Notes: generated from the letters alone by a model not told the origin. A DNA stretch of 9,328 bases from an uncultured Lachnospiraceae bacterium (GCA_910588595.1 CAJUQU010000147.1:1-9328); one strand, 5' to 3'. Positions 1 to 6,358 are shown, counted from the first letter of the stretch. Made by a program: numbers and translations.

Positions 1-51
1 GGGGTTCATCCAAACCACCGGCAGAGCCGGTGGTCAAGCCGTATGGCTGTG
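1..51. mobile_element. Probable end of an IS200/IS605-type element abutting the GH31 gene
   Basis: The GH31 coding sequence stops resembling its family just after the conserved NELW segment (W codon at 55-57). From about 51 down to 1 the sequence no longer encodes GH31 in any frame I could read. This stretch holds a perfect hairpin at 14-34 and a smaller AGCC-GTAT-GGCT hairpin at 37-48. IS200/IS605 elements carry subterminal hairpins instead of inverted terminal repeats and insert without target duplication, which fits an abrupt change without an obvious flanking repeat. No transposase is visible because the window ends here, so the assignment is an inference. A different rearrangement could also have produced the junction. 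Confidence 0.4.
14..34. repeat. Perfect 9-bp hairpin at the GH31 breakpoint
   Basis: The arms ACCACCGGC (14-22) and GCCGGTGGT (26-34) pair perfectly around the loop AGA. The hairpin is G+C rich and has no T tract on either side, so it is a poor intrinsic terminator. The GH31 stop codon (34-36 on the complement) touches its edge. It most resembles a subterminal hairpin of a single-strand-transposing IS. Confidence 0.8.
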
Positions 52-1680
52 ATTCCACAGTTCGTTGGGCTGACCGGTGAACAGGCTTCCGCCGCCCCAC
101 TCCTTGTCGGAGAGCGGTGGGATATCGTGGGGACCGCGGTCGCCGTGCATGCGCAGGATCGGGCTGAACACGGCAAACTCAAACCAGCGCAGCAGCAGCT
201 CGCGAAAATCCGCGTCCGCCACGTCGTCGGTCATGAACCCGCCAATGTCGGTCGTCCACCAGGGGATCCCCGCAAGACCCATATTGAGCCCGGCGCTGAT
301 CTGATCCCTTAAAGATTCGAAGGTGCTCGGCACATCGCCCGACCAGAGGAGCGATGCGTATTTCTGGCTGCCCGCCCAGCCGCAGCGCGCGAGGGAAGGC
401 GCCTTGGTCTGCTCGAAAAATGTCTTGACATAGAGCTTGGGGTAGAGGCTGCTGACCTCCAGGGCATGTCCGAGCTGATATCTGTAATTCTCAAAATCGT
501 ATGCGCTGTAGTCCGGTTCGGCGTTGTCGAGCCAGAACATGTCGATGCCGTAGTCGCGATAATTTTTCCTGCACTTTTCCCACAGATATTCCTGTGCCTC
601 GGGATTGGTGAGATCGATCGTCAGGCAGTCGCCCTGGAATTCGTACGTCTGGTTGCTGCCGTGCTCTGTCTGGATCAGGAGCCCGCGGTCCTGCATTTCC
701 CAGAAGTTCTCGCTCTTCTTGTCGACAGTCGGCCACACGGAAACGACGACCTTGGTGCCCATGGCGTGCAGCTCGTCGCACATGGCTTTGGGATCCGGCC
801 AGTAGTCCTTATCAAATTTCCAGTCGCCCTGTCTGGTCCAGTGGAAGAAGTCTATGACGATCACGTCCAGCGGGATGCCCAGTTCTTTGTATTTTCTCGC
901 CACGCCGAGCACTTCCTCCTGCGTGCGGTAGCGCAGCTTGCACTGCCACAGCCCGAGGAGCTCCTCCGACATCACGGGTGTCCTTCCGGTCACTTCCGTG
1001 TAATTTTCCAGGATCTTTGCCGGCGTGTCGTCGACGGTGATCCAGTAATCCGTCTGCTTTGCGGCTTTTGCCTCCCACTCGGTGTAGTTTTTGCCAAAGA
1101 CGACGCTGCCGACACCCGGATGGTTCCACAGAAAGCCGTAGCCGAGGCTGGACACTGCAAATGGAACAGAGATCTGTGAATTGCGCTGTGCGAGCTCAAG
1201 GGCACAGCCTTTCAGATCGAGATAGGGCTGCTGGTACTGTCCCATGCCGTAGATCTTTTCGCCGTCGTTGCTCTCAAAGCGCAGTTTCACGGCGTAGTCG
1301 CCGCCGGAGATCGCCTTGTACTCCCTGCCGCGGACTCTCAGACATCTGCTCTCCGGGCAGGAGGGCTGGTCGTAGTCCCTGTGGTATTCTTTGAGAAATT
1401 TCTGTCCGTCGCGGTAAAAGGTCATGATACCTGAACCGTCTACACGGATGCAGAGCCGTCCGTTTGTGATGGCTGCGTCGGTGCGCGCATCCTCTGCGAT
1501 CTCGATGGAGACATCGGCGGATGTGTCGGGTATGGATTCCTCCAGTGCCCAGTTGCGGTCGGTAAAGTTCGGGTACTTTGTGGTGCGCACGCGCAGTGCA
1601 TTCCTGCCCCACGGTGTGATCTTCACGGTCTCGTACTGGTGTTTCCAGCACAGGGATTCGTTCTCTTTCCAGAATTTCAT
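34..1680 (-). CDS. GH31 alpha-glycosidase / alpha-xylosidase, C-terminally truncated
   Basis: This is a retaining glycoside hydrolase of family 31, which removes terminal alpha-linked xylose or glucose from oligosaccharides. No signal peptide is seen, so it is probably cytoplasmic. From the chosen Met (548 residues), an N-terminal beta-sandwich leads to a (beta/alpha)8 barrel starting near residue 240. The catalytic nucleophile is Asp385 in FWLDNAEPDY and the acid/base is Asp449 in LLWSGDVPSTFESL. The family motifs WWTTDIGGF (near 474) and FSPILRMHGDRGP (near 505) are also present. The start at 1680 is preferred over an upstream in-frame ATG because GGAGGA lies 8 bases before it. Relatives usually continue about 100 residues past the NELW motif. 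Here the frame leaves the family pattern within a residue or two and ends in NHSHTA and a stop inside a hairpin. The distal barrel end and C-terminal beta domains are lost, so activity is doubtful. The divergent AraC gene is a likely regulator. Substrate specificity cannot be fixed from sequence alone. Confidence 0.9.
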   Translation of the reverse strand: MKFWKENESLCWKHQYETVKITPWGRNALRVRTTKYPNFTDRNWALEESIPDTSADVSIEIAEDARTDAAITNGRLCIRVDGSGIMTFYRDGQKFLKEYHRDYDQPSCPESRCLRVRGREYKAISGGDYAVKLRFESNDGEKIYGMGQYQQPYLDLKGCALELAQRNSQISVPFAVSSLGYGFLWNHPGVGSVVFGKNYTEWEAKAAKQTDYWITVDDTPAKILENYTEVTGRTPVMSEELLGLWQCKLRYRTQEEVLGVARKYKELGIPLDVIVIDFFHWTRQGDWKFDKDYWPDPKAMCDELHAMGTKVVVSVWPTVDKKSENFWEMQDRGLLIQTEHGSNQTYEFQGDCLTIDLTNPEAQEYLWEKCRKNYRDYGIDMFWLDNAEPDYSAYDFENYRYQLGHALEVSSLYPKLYVKTFFEQTKAPSLARCGWAGSQKYASLLWSGDVPSTFESLRDQISAGLNMGLAGIPWWTTDIGGFMTDDVADADFRELLLRWFEFAVFSPILRMHGDRGPHDIPPLSDKEWGGGSLFTGQPNELWNHSHTA

Positions 1681-1924
1681 TTCTTGATTCCTCCGTTTTG
1701 AAATTATATGCTCTCGGAATCTCCCCGGCACCTGCTGTTGCGGCTGATTCCGTCCTGTGCACCACAGATTGGATCAACGTACATTTCACGCACGTCTCAC
1801 AAATTCGTGAACATCTGACAGAAATCGTTTCTCACGATCAGACACAAAGATACTTCGGGAGCCCATAGATTTCTAATTATAATATTATGTGATGATGTTT
1901 CGTGTTGGACTACACTCTGATTGT

Positions 1925-1930
1925 ATTATA
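1925..1930 (-). promoter_or_regulatory. Possible -10 element for the GH31 gene
   Basis: The complement reads TATAAT within an AT-rich stretch. No TTGACA-like -35 lies 16-18 bases upstream, so this is a weak call. It would give a GH31 leader of roughly 240 bases. Dependence on the divergent AraC activator would explain the missing -35, but that is inference. Confidence 0.25.
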
Positions 1931-2000
1931 TTAACTTTAAGGACGAAATTCTTGAACAATATTTGCATTTGATAGCACGATATTCACATTAAATGAAACG

Positions 2001-2059
2001 GTCAGTCTCGCCGGCTGACACGCATCAAGCCGTGCAGCATCGTTTCGCGATGGCTTGAT
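2001..2059. repeat. Compound hairpin region upstream of araC
   Basis: Two dyads follow each other. The first is GTCAG (2001-2005) with CTGAC (2015-2019). The second has ATCAAGCC (2024-2031) plus CATCG (2038-2042) pairing with CGATGGCTTGAT (2048-2059), around a TTTCG loop and with a bulge on the left arm. The right arm runs directly into the 16-bp repeat cluster. It may be an operator, an RNA structure on a divergent transcript, or a remnant of a mobile end. Confidence 0.5.
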
Positions 2060-2115
2060 CATGGAACATTTTAATCATAAACTATTTTAATCATGGAACA
2101 TTTTATCATGAATTA
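2057..2115. repeat. 16-bp imperfect tandem repeats, likely operator cluster
   Basis: Three successive units start at 2068, 2084 and 2100 and share the core ATTTTAATCAT (the third lacks one A). Read in another phase, ATCATGGAACATTTTA occurs perfectly at 2058-2073 and again at 2090-2105, 32 bases apart, which is about three helical turns. The cluster ends about 28 bases before the araC -35. AraC-family proteins commonly bind direct repeats on one helical face, so these are good candidate AraC operators for the divergent genes. Plasmid iterons are an alternative, but the Rep gene is 6 kb away. Confidence 0.65.
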
Positions 2116-2142
2116 TTTTTCTTTTCGGGAGTTTTTTGGGAA

Positions 2143-2171
2143 TTGTATTTGCACTTGATGTGCGCTATAAT
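2143..2171 (+). promoter_or_regulatory. Sigma-A promoter for the araC-kinase operon
   Basis: TTGTAT (2143-2148) is separated by 17 bases from a perfect TATAAT (2166-2171). Transcription would begin near 2178 and give a leader of about 160 bases before araC. The 16-bp repeats lie just upstream, consistent with autoregulation. Confidence 0.6.
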
Positions 2172-2337
2172 GGATCGTAGTCCCTGTGCTTGAAATTAGA
2201 TCTGTCAGCTTCCGCAGGTTCAAGCGGTGTGTTGAGCATGTATGGCTGCCAGGGCTTGTATGCACAGGACAGGAAGACTGCTGCGAAGACAGATGCAGGA
2301 AAGATTCTGGGAGGCAATATTGAGAGGGGGGGACGAC

Positions 2338-3294
2338 ATGAAAATAGGAGAAGTCAGTTTGCTGACCAACGATGTAAAAGTACCGGCACAAAACAGCTCC
2401 CATCTCAGGGAGACAACACCGCACGGCAATGCACTCTTCCCGCTGATGCTCTACGACGCTTCGCCCGATCCTTCCTTTAGGGAGCGGATCGGCTGTCACT
2501 GGCATGAGGAGGTCGAGATACTCGTCATCACGAAGGGGGAGGCTTTGATCCACCTGGGCGGCGAAGCCTGCCCGGTGCGGGAAGATACGCTCTGCATCAT
2601 TCCCTCGAACCAGCTCCATCTGCTGACCTGCGAGCTTGGCAGACGGCTGGATTTTTTTGCCGTGGTTTTTCATATGGATTTTCTGTGCGGCATGGGCAAT
2701 GACATCGTCCAGAAAAAGTATCTGGAACCCTGTCTGTCCGGCGCCGCAGCCTGCCGCGTCATCGATCCGGCGGAGGTGTGGCAGCGGCAGCTGCTCCAAT
2801 GTCTGTACGGCATCCGGGAGACTTTTCATGCCAGGGAGTACGCGTATGAGCTGTCGATCAAGATACGCCTGCTCGAAGCGCTGCATCTGCTGGTGACGAA
2901 CACGGCGCGCGATCAGAATGTCGCGGAAGATGCCTCCGACCACCGCATCGTGACGGTGAAATCCATGATGGAGTATCTCCGCGGGAATTGTGACAGCGAT
3001 ATCACGTTGGAACAGCTCGAGAAGGAGTTCGGTCTGAGCAGGGGGCATATCTGCCGTCTGTTCAAGTCCATAACCAATATGAGTCCGTTCAGCTATCTGA
3101 ACTATTACAGGGTGCAGCAGAGTCTGGATCTGTTGGAGCATTCCGATGACGAGATCAGTGTGATCGCCACCCGGTCAGGCTTCAACAACATCAGCTATTA
3201 CAACCGTACGTTCCGGAAATATATGCACATGACACCCTCGGAATTTCGGAGGTTAGAGCGTGTACACGCTCATGGAAAGGAGCGATCGTTTTGA
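2338..3294 (+). CDS. AraC-family transcriptional regulator with cupin sensor
   Basis: This is a DNA-binding regulator of 318 residues, the usual length for sugar-responsive AraC proteins. The N-terminal cupin domain (about 45-110) has the metal/ligand-pocket signature HWHEEVEILVITKGEA and the later IIPSNQLHLL segment. The C-terminal half (about 205-308) holds two helix-turn-helix motifs: ITLEQLEKEFGLSRGHICRLF near 222 and ISVIATRSGFNNISYYNRTF near 273, ending with the family hallmark YMHMTPSEFRR. The start at 2338 is chosen for the purine-rich GAGGGGGGG 5-13 bases upstream; earlier in-frame ATGs (2242, 2293) lack a ribosome binding site. Divergent to the GH31 gene, it most likely controls that gene and itself in response to an oligosaccharide. 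It overlaps the following kinase-like gene by 4 bases. Confidence 0.93.
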   Translation: MKIGEVSLLTNDVKVPAQNSSHLRETTPHGNALFPLMLYDASPDPSFRERIGCHWHEEVEILVITKGEALIHLGGEACPVREDTLCIIPSNQLHLLTCELGRRLDFFAVVFHMDFLCGMGNDIVQKKYLEPCLSGAAACRVIDPAEVWQRQLLQCLYGIRETFHAREYAYELSIKIRLLEALHLLVTNTARDQNVAEDASDHRIVTVKSMMEYLRGNCDSDITLEQLEKEFGLSRGHICRLFKSITNMSPFSYLNYYRVQQSLDLLEHSDDEISVIATRSGFNNISYYNRTFRKYMHMTPSEFRRLERVHAHGKERSF

Positions 3295-4076
3295 AAAAGA
3301 TCAATTATTTTATAGAGGGTCTGCAGGGGGCAGGCAAGTCGACATTTGTGCAAAGACTGTCGGAGCAGCTGCCGGATCACAAGGTATTTCGGGAGGGCGG
3401 CTACTCGCCTGTCGAGCTGGCGTGGTGTACCTATACCACCGAGGAACAGTATGACAAAATATTGGCAGACTATCCCTCGCTCGCGTCAGAGATCATAGAA
3501 AAAACGGTGACAGAGGGCGCGCACAGGGTCATCTGCTATACCCAGATATTGACGGAGATACCGGATTTTCACAGGAATCTGGAAAAGTTTGAGATCTATA
3601 ACGGAAATCTTGACAGGGATGCGTTCGAGCAGGTGATACTTGAGCGCTTCGGCAGATGGAGCGGGGAGGGGCAGATCTTTGAGTGCTCCATCTTTCAGAA
3701 TATCATCGAGAACCAGATGCTGTATCTGCTGATGGACGATGACGGGATCCTGGATTTCTACCGGAGGCTGGGGCGCGTCCTTGCCGGGAAACACTTTCAG
3801 ATCGTCTATCTTGATGTGGACGATATCGAGGGTACGATCGATGTCATCAGGAAGGAGCGGTCGGACGAGCGCGGAGTGGAGCTGTGGTTTCCGATGATGA
3901 TCCGGTTTCTGGAGGAATCGCCCTACGGAAAGGCGCATGGTCTGACAGGCATGGAAGGGCTGGTCGCGCACCTGACGCGGCGCAGGGCATTGGAGCACCG
4001 CATCCTGGAGGAGATCTTCGCGGAAAACAGCACGGTGATAAGATCCAAACACTACGATATCAATGATATTGTGTGA
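3291..4076 (+). CDS. P-loop kinase-like NTPase of unknown substrate
   Basis: A 261-residue protein, probably soluble, with a Walker A motif GLQGAGKST (10-18) directly after the first beta-strand YFIE. This arrangement is typical of P-loop nucleoside, nucleotide and small-molecule kinases. A later hydrophobic strand IVYLDVDD (171-178) is followed by RKERSDERG (187-195), an arginine-rich stretch placed where such kinases carry their lid. The middle (about 80-150) has HRV, RWSGEG and FECSIFQNIIENQ segments that may form the acceptor site. I do not recognise the exact family. It starts with TTG at 3291, overlapping the araC stop as TTGA, with GGAG about 9 bases upstream, so translation is likely coupled to araC. 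A strong terminator follows at 4143. The context suggests it acts on, or signals, the ligand sensed by the AraC protein; that is inference. Thymidylate-kinase-like or antibiotic-phosphotransferase-like activities are alternatives. Confidence 0.75.
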   Translation: MKKINYFIEGLQGAGKSTFVQRLSEQLPDHKVFREGGYSPVELAWCTYTTEEQYDKILADYPSLASEIIEKTVTEGAHRVICYTQILTEIPDFHRNLEKFEIYNGNLDRDAFEQVILERFGRWSGEGQIFECSIFQNIIENQMLYLLMDDDGILDFYRRLGRVLAGKHFQIVYLDVDDIEGTIDVIRKERSDERGVELWFPMMIRFLEESPYGKAHGLTGMEGLVAHLTRRRALEHRILEEIFAENSTVIRSKHYDINDIV

Positions 4077-4142
4077 AAAATTCGTTATGATGATGTGTCA
4101 ACGGGACTGTGTATGCATCGATCATGAGATATGAACAAATAT

Positions 4143-4177
4143 AAAACCTGGAAATGGCGTGCCGTTTCCAGGTTTTT
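4143..4177. terminator. Bidirectional intrinsic terminator
   Basis: AAAACCTGGAAATGGC (4143-4158) pairs with GCCGTTTCCAGGTTTT (4161-4176) over 16 bp with a single G-T wobble, and a T run follows. The left arm begins with AAAA, so it works in both directions. It sits between the convergent kinase-like gene (ends 4076) and the chemoreceptor gene (ends 4202). Confidence 0.9.
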
Positions 4178-4201
4178 AGGATAGGTTTCAACCGAATGCG
4201 G

Positions 4202-5884
4202 TTATCTCTGGCGCAGCTGGAATTTTTGTACAGCAACCCGCAGATTCTCGGAACCACTTCGCAGTTCCCGAGCGGAGGAAGCGGAGTCTTCTGCAGTCGA
4301 TGCATTTGTCTGTACCACATCAGATATCTGATGCATGCCTTCTGTCACCTGCTCTAGAGACTCAGCCTGCTGAGTTGCGGAAGAGGCGATGCGCTCGATC
4401 ATTGCCGAAGACTGTTCACCGCTGGTGATAACCTGCGTCAGCGCGTTCATCGTCTCAACAGACAAGGCGGCACCGTTTTGAACCTGCTTGATCGATTTTT
4501 CGATCAGTTCTGAGATGTTCTTTGCAGACTCCGAACTCTTGTTTGCCAGGCTCTGAACTTCGCCGGCAACGACAGCAAAACCTTTTCCTGCTTCGCCGGC
4601 GCGCGCCGCCTCCACGGATGCGTTCAGCGCGAGGATATTGGTCTGCAGGGATATGTCCTCGATCGCTTTTGTGATGCCGCCGATCTGGCGGGAAGAGTTG
4701 GAGATCTCCTCGATCGCCGCACTCAGCGCTTCCATTTTCTCATTGCACAGCATCAGATGTTTCATGGATTCCTCGGATGCTTTGTTCGCATTGCCTGCAT
4801 CTGCGGAGGTGCTGCTCACCTGCTTTGAGATTTCGAGTATGCTCGCTGAGAGTTCCTCAACTGCAGCAGCCTGTTCTGTGGCGCCGTCCGCCAGACTCTG
4901 CGCGCTTGATGACATTTTGTCAGACTCCTCGGAAACCTGTTCAGAAGTTCTGGTGATCTGTGACAGCGCCTTGTTAAAGGAATCCAGTATCTGCCCCATG
5001 GCGCGCTGGATCGGCAGAAATTCGCCGCGGTAATCGTTCCCGATCGTCATATCCATATTTCCCTGTGCCATCTGTGCCAGTGTTGTGTCGATGTCGCTGA
5101 TATACTTCTTGAGCTCGTGTTTGGTCTCATGGATGGACTCCACAAGCCTGCCGATTTCTGACGTGTCCGGCTGCAGCGAAAACTGTGAGGAAAGGTTTCC
5201 CTGAGAGATCTCCAGCATCTGCTTCTTGACAGCCATGATCGGACGCAGGACTTTCAGGCGGACGAGCAGCATGTTGGACAGCTGCATGATGCCGACGACG
5301 GTCAGCGCCAGGATCATGCGGATCCGAATCTGATTTGATTCCTGCAGCAGGCTGTTCACCTGCGCTGATGTCCGGTTGTCCAGGGTTGTTAAAAACTCCT
5401 CCTTCAGCGTGTTGATCTGGGTGATGGAATCATTGTATTCTTTTCCGTACACGTAATCCAGGGCGGTTGATCTTTGCCCTGCCTGAACTTTTTTCATCGC
5501 TTCGTCCTCCAGAGGAACGAGCTGATTGGAGAGCGCATACATGTCATCGATCATCTTCTGCTCTGTGGAAGTGATACCGATCTCCTGCATTGCCGCAACG
5601 CCTTTGTCACGGTTTTTGAGGGTATCGACCTCATTCCAGTAATTGTCGTAGTGCGCTTGAAGCCCTGTCGCGGCAAATGCCCGCACCTCGTTTGTCAGGT
5701 AGGCGGAACCGTTCATGAAGCGGTTTGCGTTGTAGGTCAGGTTAAACCGTTCTTCATTGGCGGAATAGAGCTGATTGTTTACATTCCGGTAGGAGATCAG
5801 GGATATCACCAGAAATATCAGCGATAATATGGAGATACCGTTTAAGATCAGTGTCAGTAAGGATTGGCTCATTGCTTTTTTCAT
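4202..5884 (-). CDS. Methyl-accepting chemotaxis protein
   Basis: This is a membrane chemoreceptor of 560 residues that would signal to CheA/CheW and bias flagellar rotation. The first transmembrane helix spans about residues 8-32. An extracytoplasmic helical domain of about 155 residues follows, matching the size of a four-helix-bundle sensor. The second transmembrane helix is about 189-209. A HAMP domain begins at RPIMAVKKQMLEISQGNLS (about 214-265). A second HAMP-like unit, LAQMAQGNMDMTIGNDYRGE, lies near 270-310. The long coiled-coil signalling domain has its conserved hairpin tip (about 409-456), including LQTNILALNASVEAARAGEAG and GFAVVAGEVQSLA. No CheR-tethering pentapeptide is seen at the C-terminus (QKFQLRQR). 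The start at 5884 is chosen because GGGAG lies 7-8 bases upstream; an ATG ten codons earlier has no such site. No other chemotaxis or flagellar gene is nearby, so it is an orphan receptor. The ligand is unknown. Confidence 0.95.
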   Translation of the reverse strand: MKKAMSQSLLTLILNGISILSLIFLVISLISYRNVNNQLYSANEERFNLTYNANRFMNGSAYLTNEVRAFAATGLQAHYDNYWNEVDTLKNRDKGVAAMQEIGITSTEQKMIDDMYALSNQLVPLEDEAMKKVQAGQRSTALDYVYGKEYNDSITQINTLKEEFLTTLDNRTSAQVNSLLQESNQIRIRMILALTVVGIMQLSNMLLVRLKVLRPIMAVKKQMLEISQGNLSSQFSLQPDTSEIGRLVESIHETKHELKKYISDIDTTLAQMAQGNMDMTIGNDYRGEFLPIQRAMGQILDSFNKALSQITRTSEQVSEESDKMSSSAQSLADGATEQAAAVEELSASILEISKQVSSTSADAGNANKASEESMKHLMLCNEKMEALSAAIEEISNSSRQIGGITKAIEDISLQTNILALNASVEAARAGEAGKGFAVVAGEVQSLANKSSESAKNISELIEKSIKQVQNGAALSVETMNALTQVITSGEQSSAMIERIASSATQQAESLEQVTEGMHQISDVVQTNASTAEDSASSARELRSGSENLRVAVQKFQLRQR

Positions 5885-5962
5885 TTTAATACTCCCTTCC
5901 AATATCCTGCGCAATCTGTATCATTTATTTTTCTACAGCTCCAAAAATTTTAAGGAGTGCAG

Positions 5963-6070
5963 ATGACAGATATAATTTGTCAGATCCATTCTAGTGTACA
6001 AAAAATAGATGAAGTTTTCAATACCGTTTTGAGAGATATCATAAAATGTCAGGAAGTGACATCCAAATAA
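5963..6070 (+). CDS. Possible 35-residue small protein
   Basis: An ATG frame of 35 codons with AAGGAG (5952-5957) 5 bases upstream, which is near-ideal spacing. The peptide starts MTDIICQIHSSVQKIDEVFN and ends CQEVTSK. It looks amphipathic and helical, and has two cysteines (6 and 29) but no signal or membrane segment. I recognise no family. Against it, a plausible promoter of the opposite chemoreceptor gene lies inside the frame, and no plus-strand promoter is clear upstream. It may be a genuine small gene or a chance open frame. Confidence 0.3.
   Translation: MTDIICQIHSSVQKIDEVFNTVLRDIIKCQEVTSK
5993..6021 (-). promoter_or_regulatory. Possible sigma-A promoter for the chemoreceptor gene
   Basis: On the complement TTGAAA (6016-6021) is followed after 17 bases by TACACT (5993-5998). 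The leader would be about 100 bases. The -10 matches consensus at four of six positions, so support is moderate. No flagellar sigma-28 pattern (TAAA with GCCGATAA) was found. Confidence 0.35.
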
Positions 6071-6125
6071 ACATATTTTGAAAGTATATCAAACGCATTA
6101 AAATTCAGCAGATTTATTCAAATAA

Positions 6126-6137
6126 TTGTATATACAA
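6126..6137. repeat. Perfect 12-bp palindrome TTGTATATACAA
   Basis: A fully symmetric 12-mer in the AT-rich spacer upstream of the moxR remnant. It could be an operator for a dimeric repressor. A looser CTTGA/TCAAG dyad (6144-6148 and 6168-6172) encloses the nearby TATA-rich stretch. Confidence 0.5.
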
Positions 6138-6214
6138 AAGATACTTGAAGTTATATAATAATATTTGATCAAGTCATTCATGTAGGAGAATGTATTGTAT
6201 ATCTATAGTAAACG

Positions 6215-6358
6215 GATGGCAGGCTGAAAATGTAGTTTAGACCATAGTTGCGACCGATTCCCTGCCGTCTTTATGACAACACCATAAAGATTTAGTGATA
6301 ACCGGCATTACAGCTCTCAAACGCTTTAGTGTCGGTTATGTGCAGTTATAGGTCTGCA
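6215..6358 (+). promoter_or_regulatory. Structured leader with three consecutive hairpins
   Basis: Hairpin 1 pairs GATGGCAGG (6215-6223) with CCTGCCGTC (6261-6269) around a 37-base loop that may itself fold. Hairpin 2 pairs ATAACCGGCA (6298-6307) with TGTCGGTTAT (6330-6339), ten pairs with one G-U. Hairpin 3 pairs TGCAG (6341-6345) with CTGCA (6354-6358). They precede the moxR start by 25 bases. The wobble-containing stems favour an RNA-level function, such as a leader or small RNA. I cannot match it to a known riboswitch class. Confidence 0.45.

Larger units (their letters stand above)
1681..2337. other. Divergent control region between GH31 and araC
   Basis: This 657-bp spacer has no convincing gene. 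On the minus strand there is a possible -10 for the GH31 gene at 1925-1930 (TATAAT read on the complement) without a recognisable -35, as is common for activator-dependent promoters. A small interrupted dyad lies near 1815-1845 (ATCGT-TTCTC-ACGAT). The stretch 1870-1995 is AT-rich. It is followed by hairpins (2001-2059), 16-bp repeats (2057-2115) and a good plus-strand promoter (2143-2171). The implied araC leader is about 160 bases; I see no riboswitch I can name in it. Confidence 0.6.

Noticed and set aside
14..34. Hairpin read as a GH31 terminator
   Set aside because: It has no T tract on either side and the coding sequence is incomplete at this point, so an element end is more likely.
466..1179. 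237-codon plus-strand frame opposite GH31
   Set aside because: The GH31 frame carries unmistakable catalytic motifs; this frame is an antisense shadow with no family signature.
2057..2115. 16-bp repeats as the iteron origin of the Rep_3 protein
   Set aside because: They lie 6 kb from rep with unrelated genes between and sit immediately upstream of the araC promoter, so an operator role is simpler.
2113..3141. Long open frame (342 codons) on the minus strand opposite araC
   Set aside because: It mirrors the araC codons, has no ribosome binding site or recognisable domain, and lies over a clear AraC-family gene.
3486..4052. 188-codon minus-strand frame opposite the P-loop gene
   Set aside because: The sense frame has a Walker A motif and coupled translation; the antisense product has no motif or ribosome binding site.
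5885..6060. Flagellar sigma-28 promoter for the chemoreceptor
   Set aside because: No TAAA with a suitably spaced GCCGATAA-like element was found on the minus strand.
6208..6358. Known riboswitch (for example cyclic di-GMP or preQ1 class) before moxR
   Set aside because: I could not find the conserved core bases of these classes; only the stems are evident.
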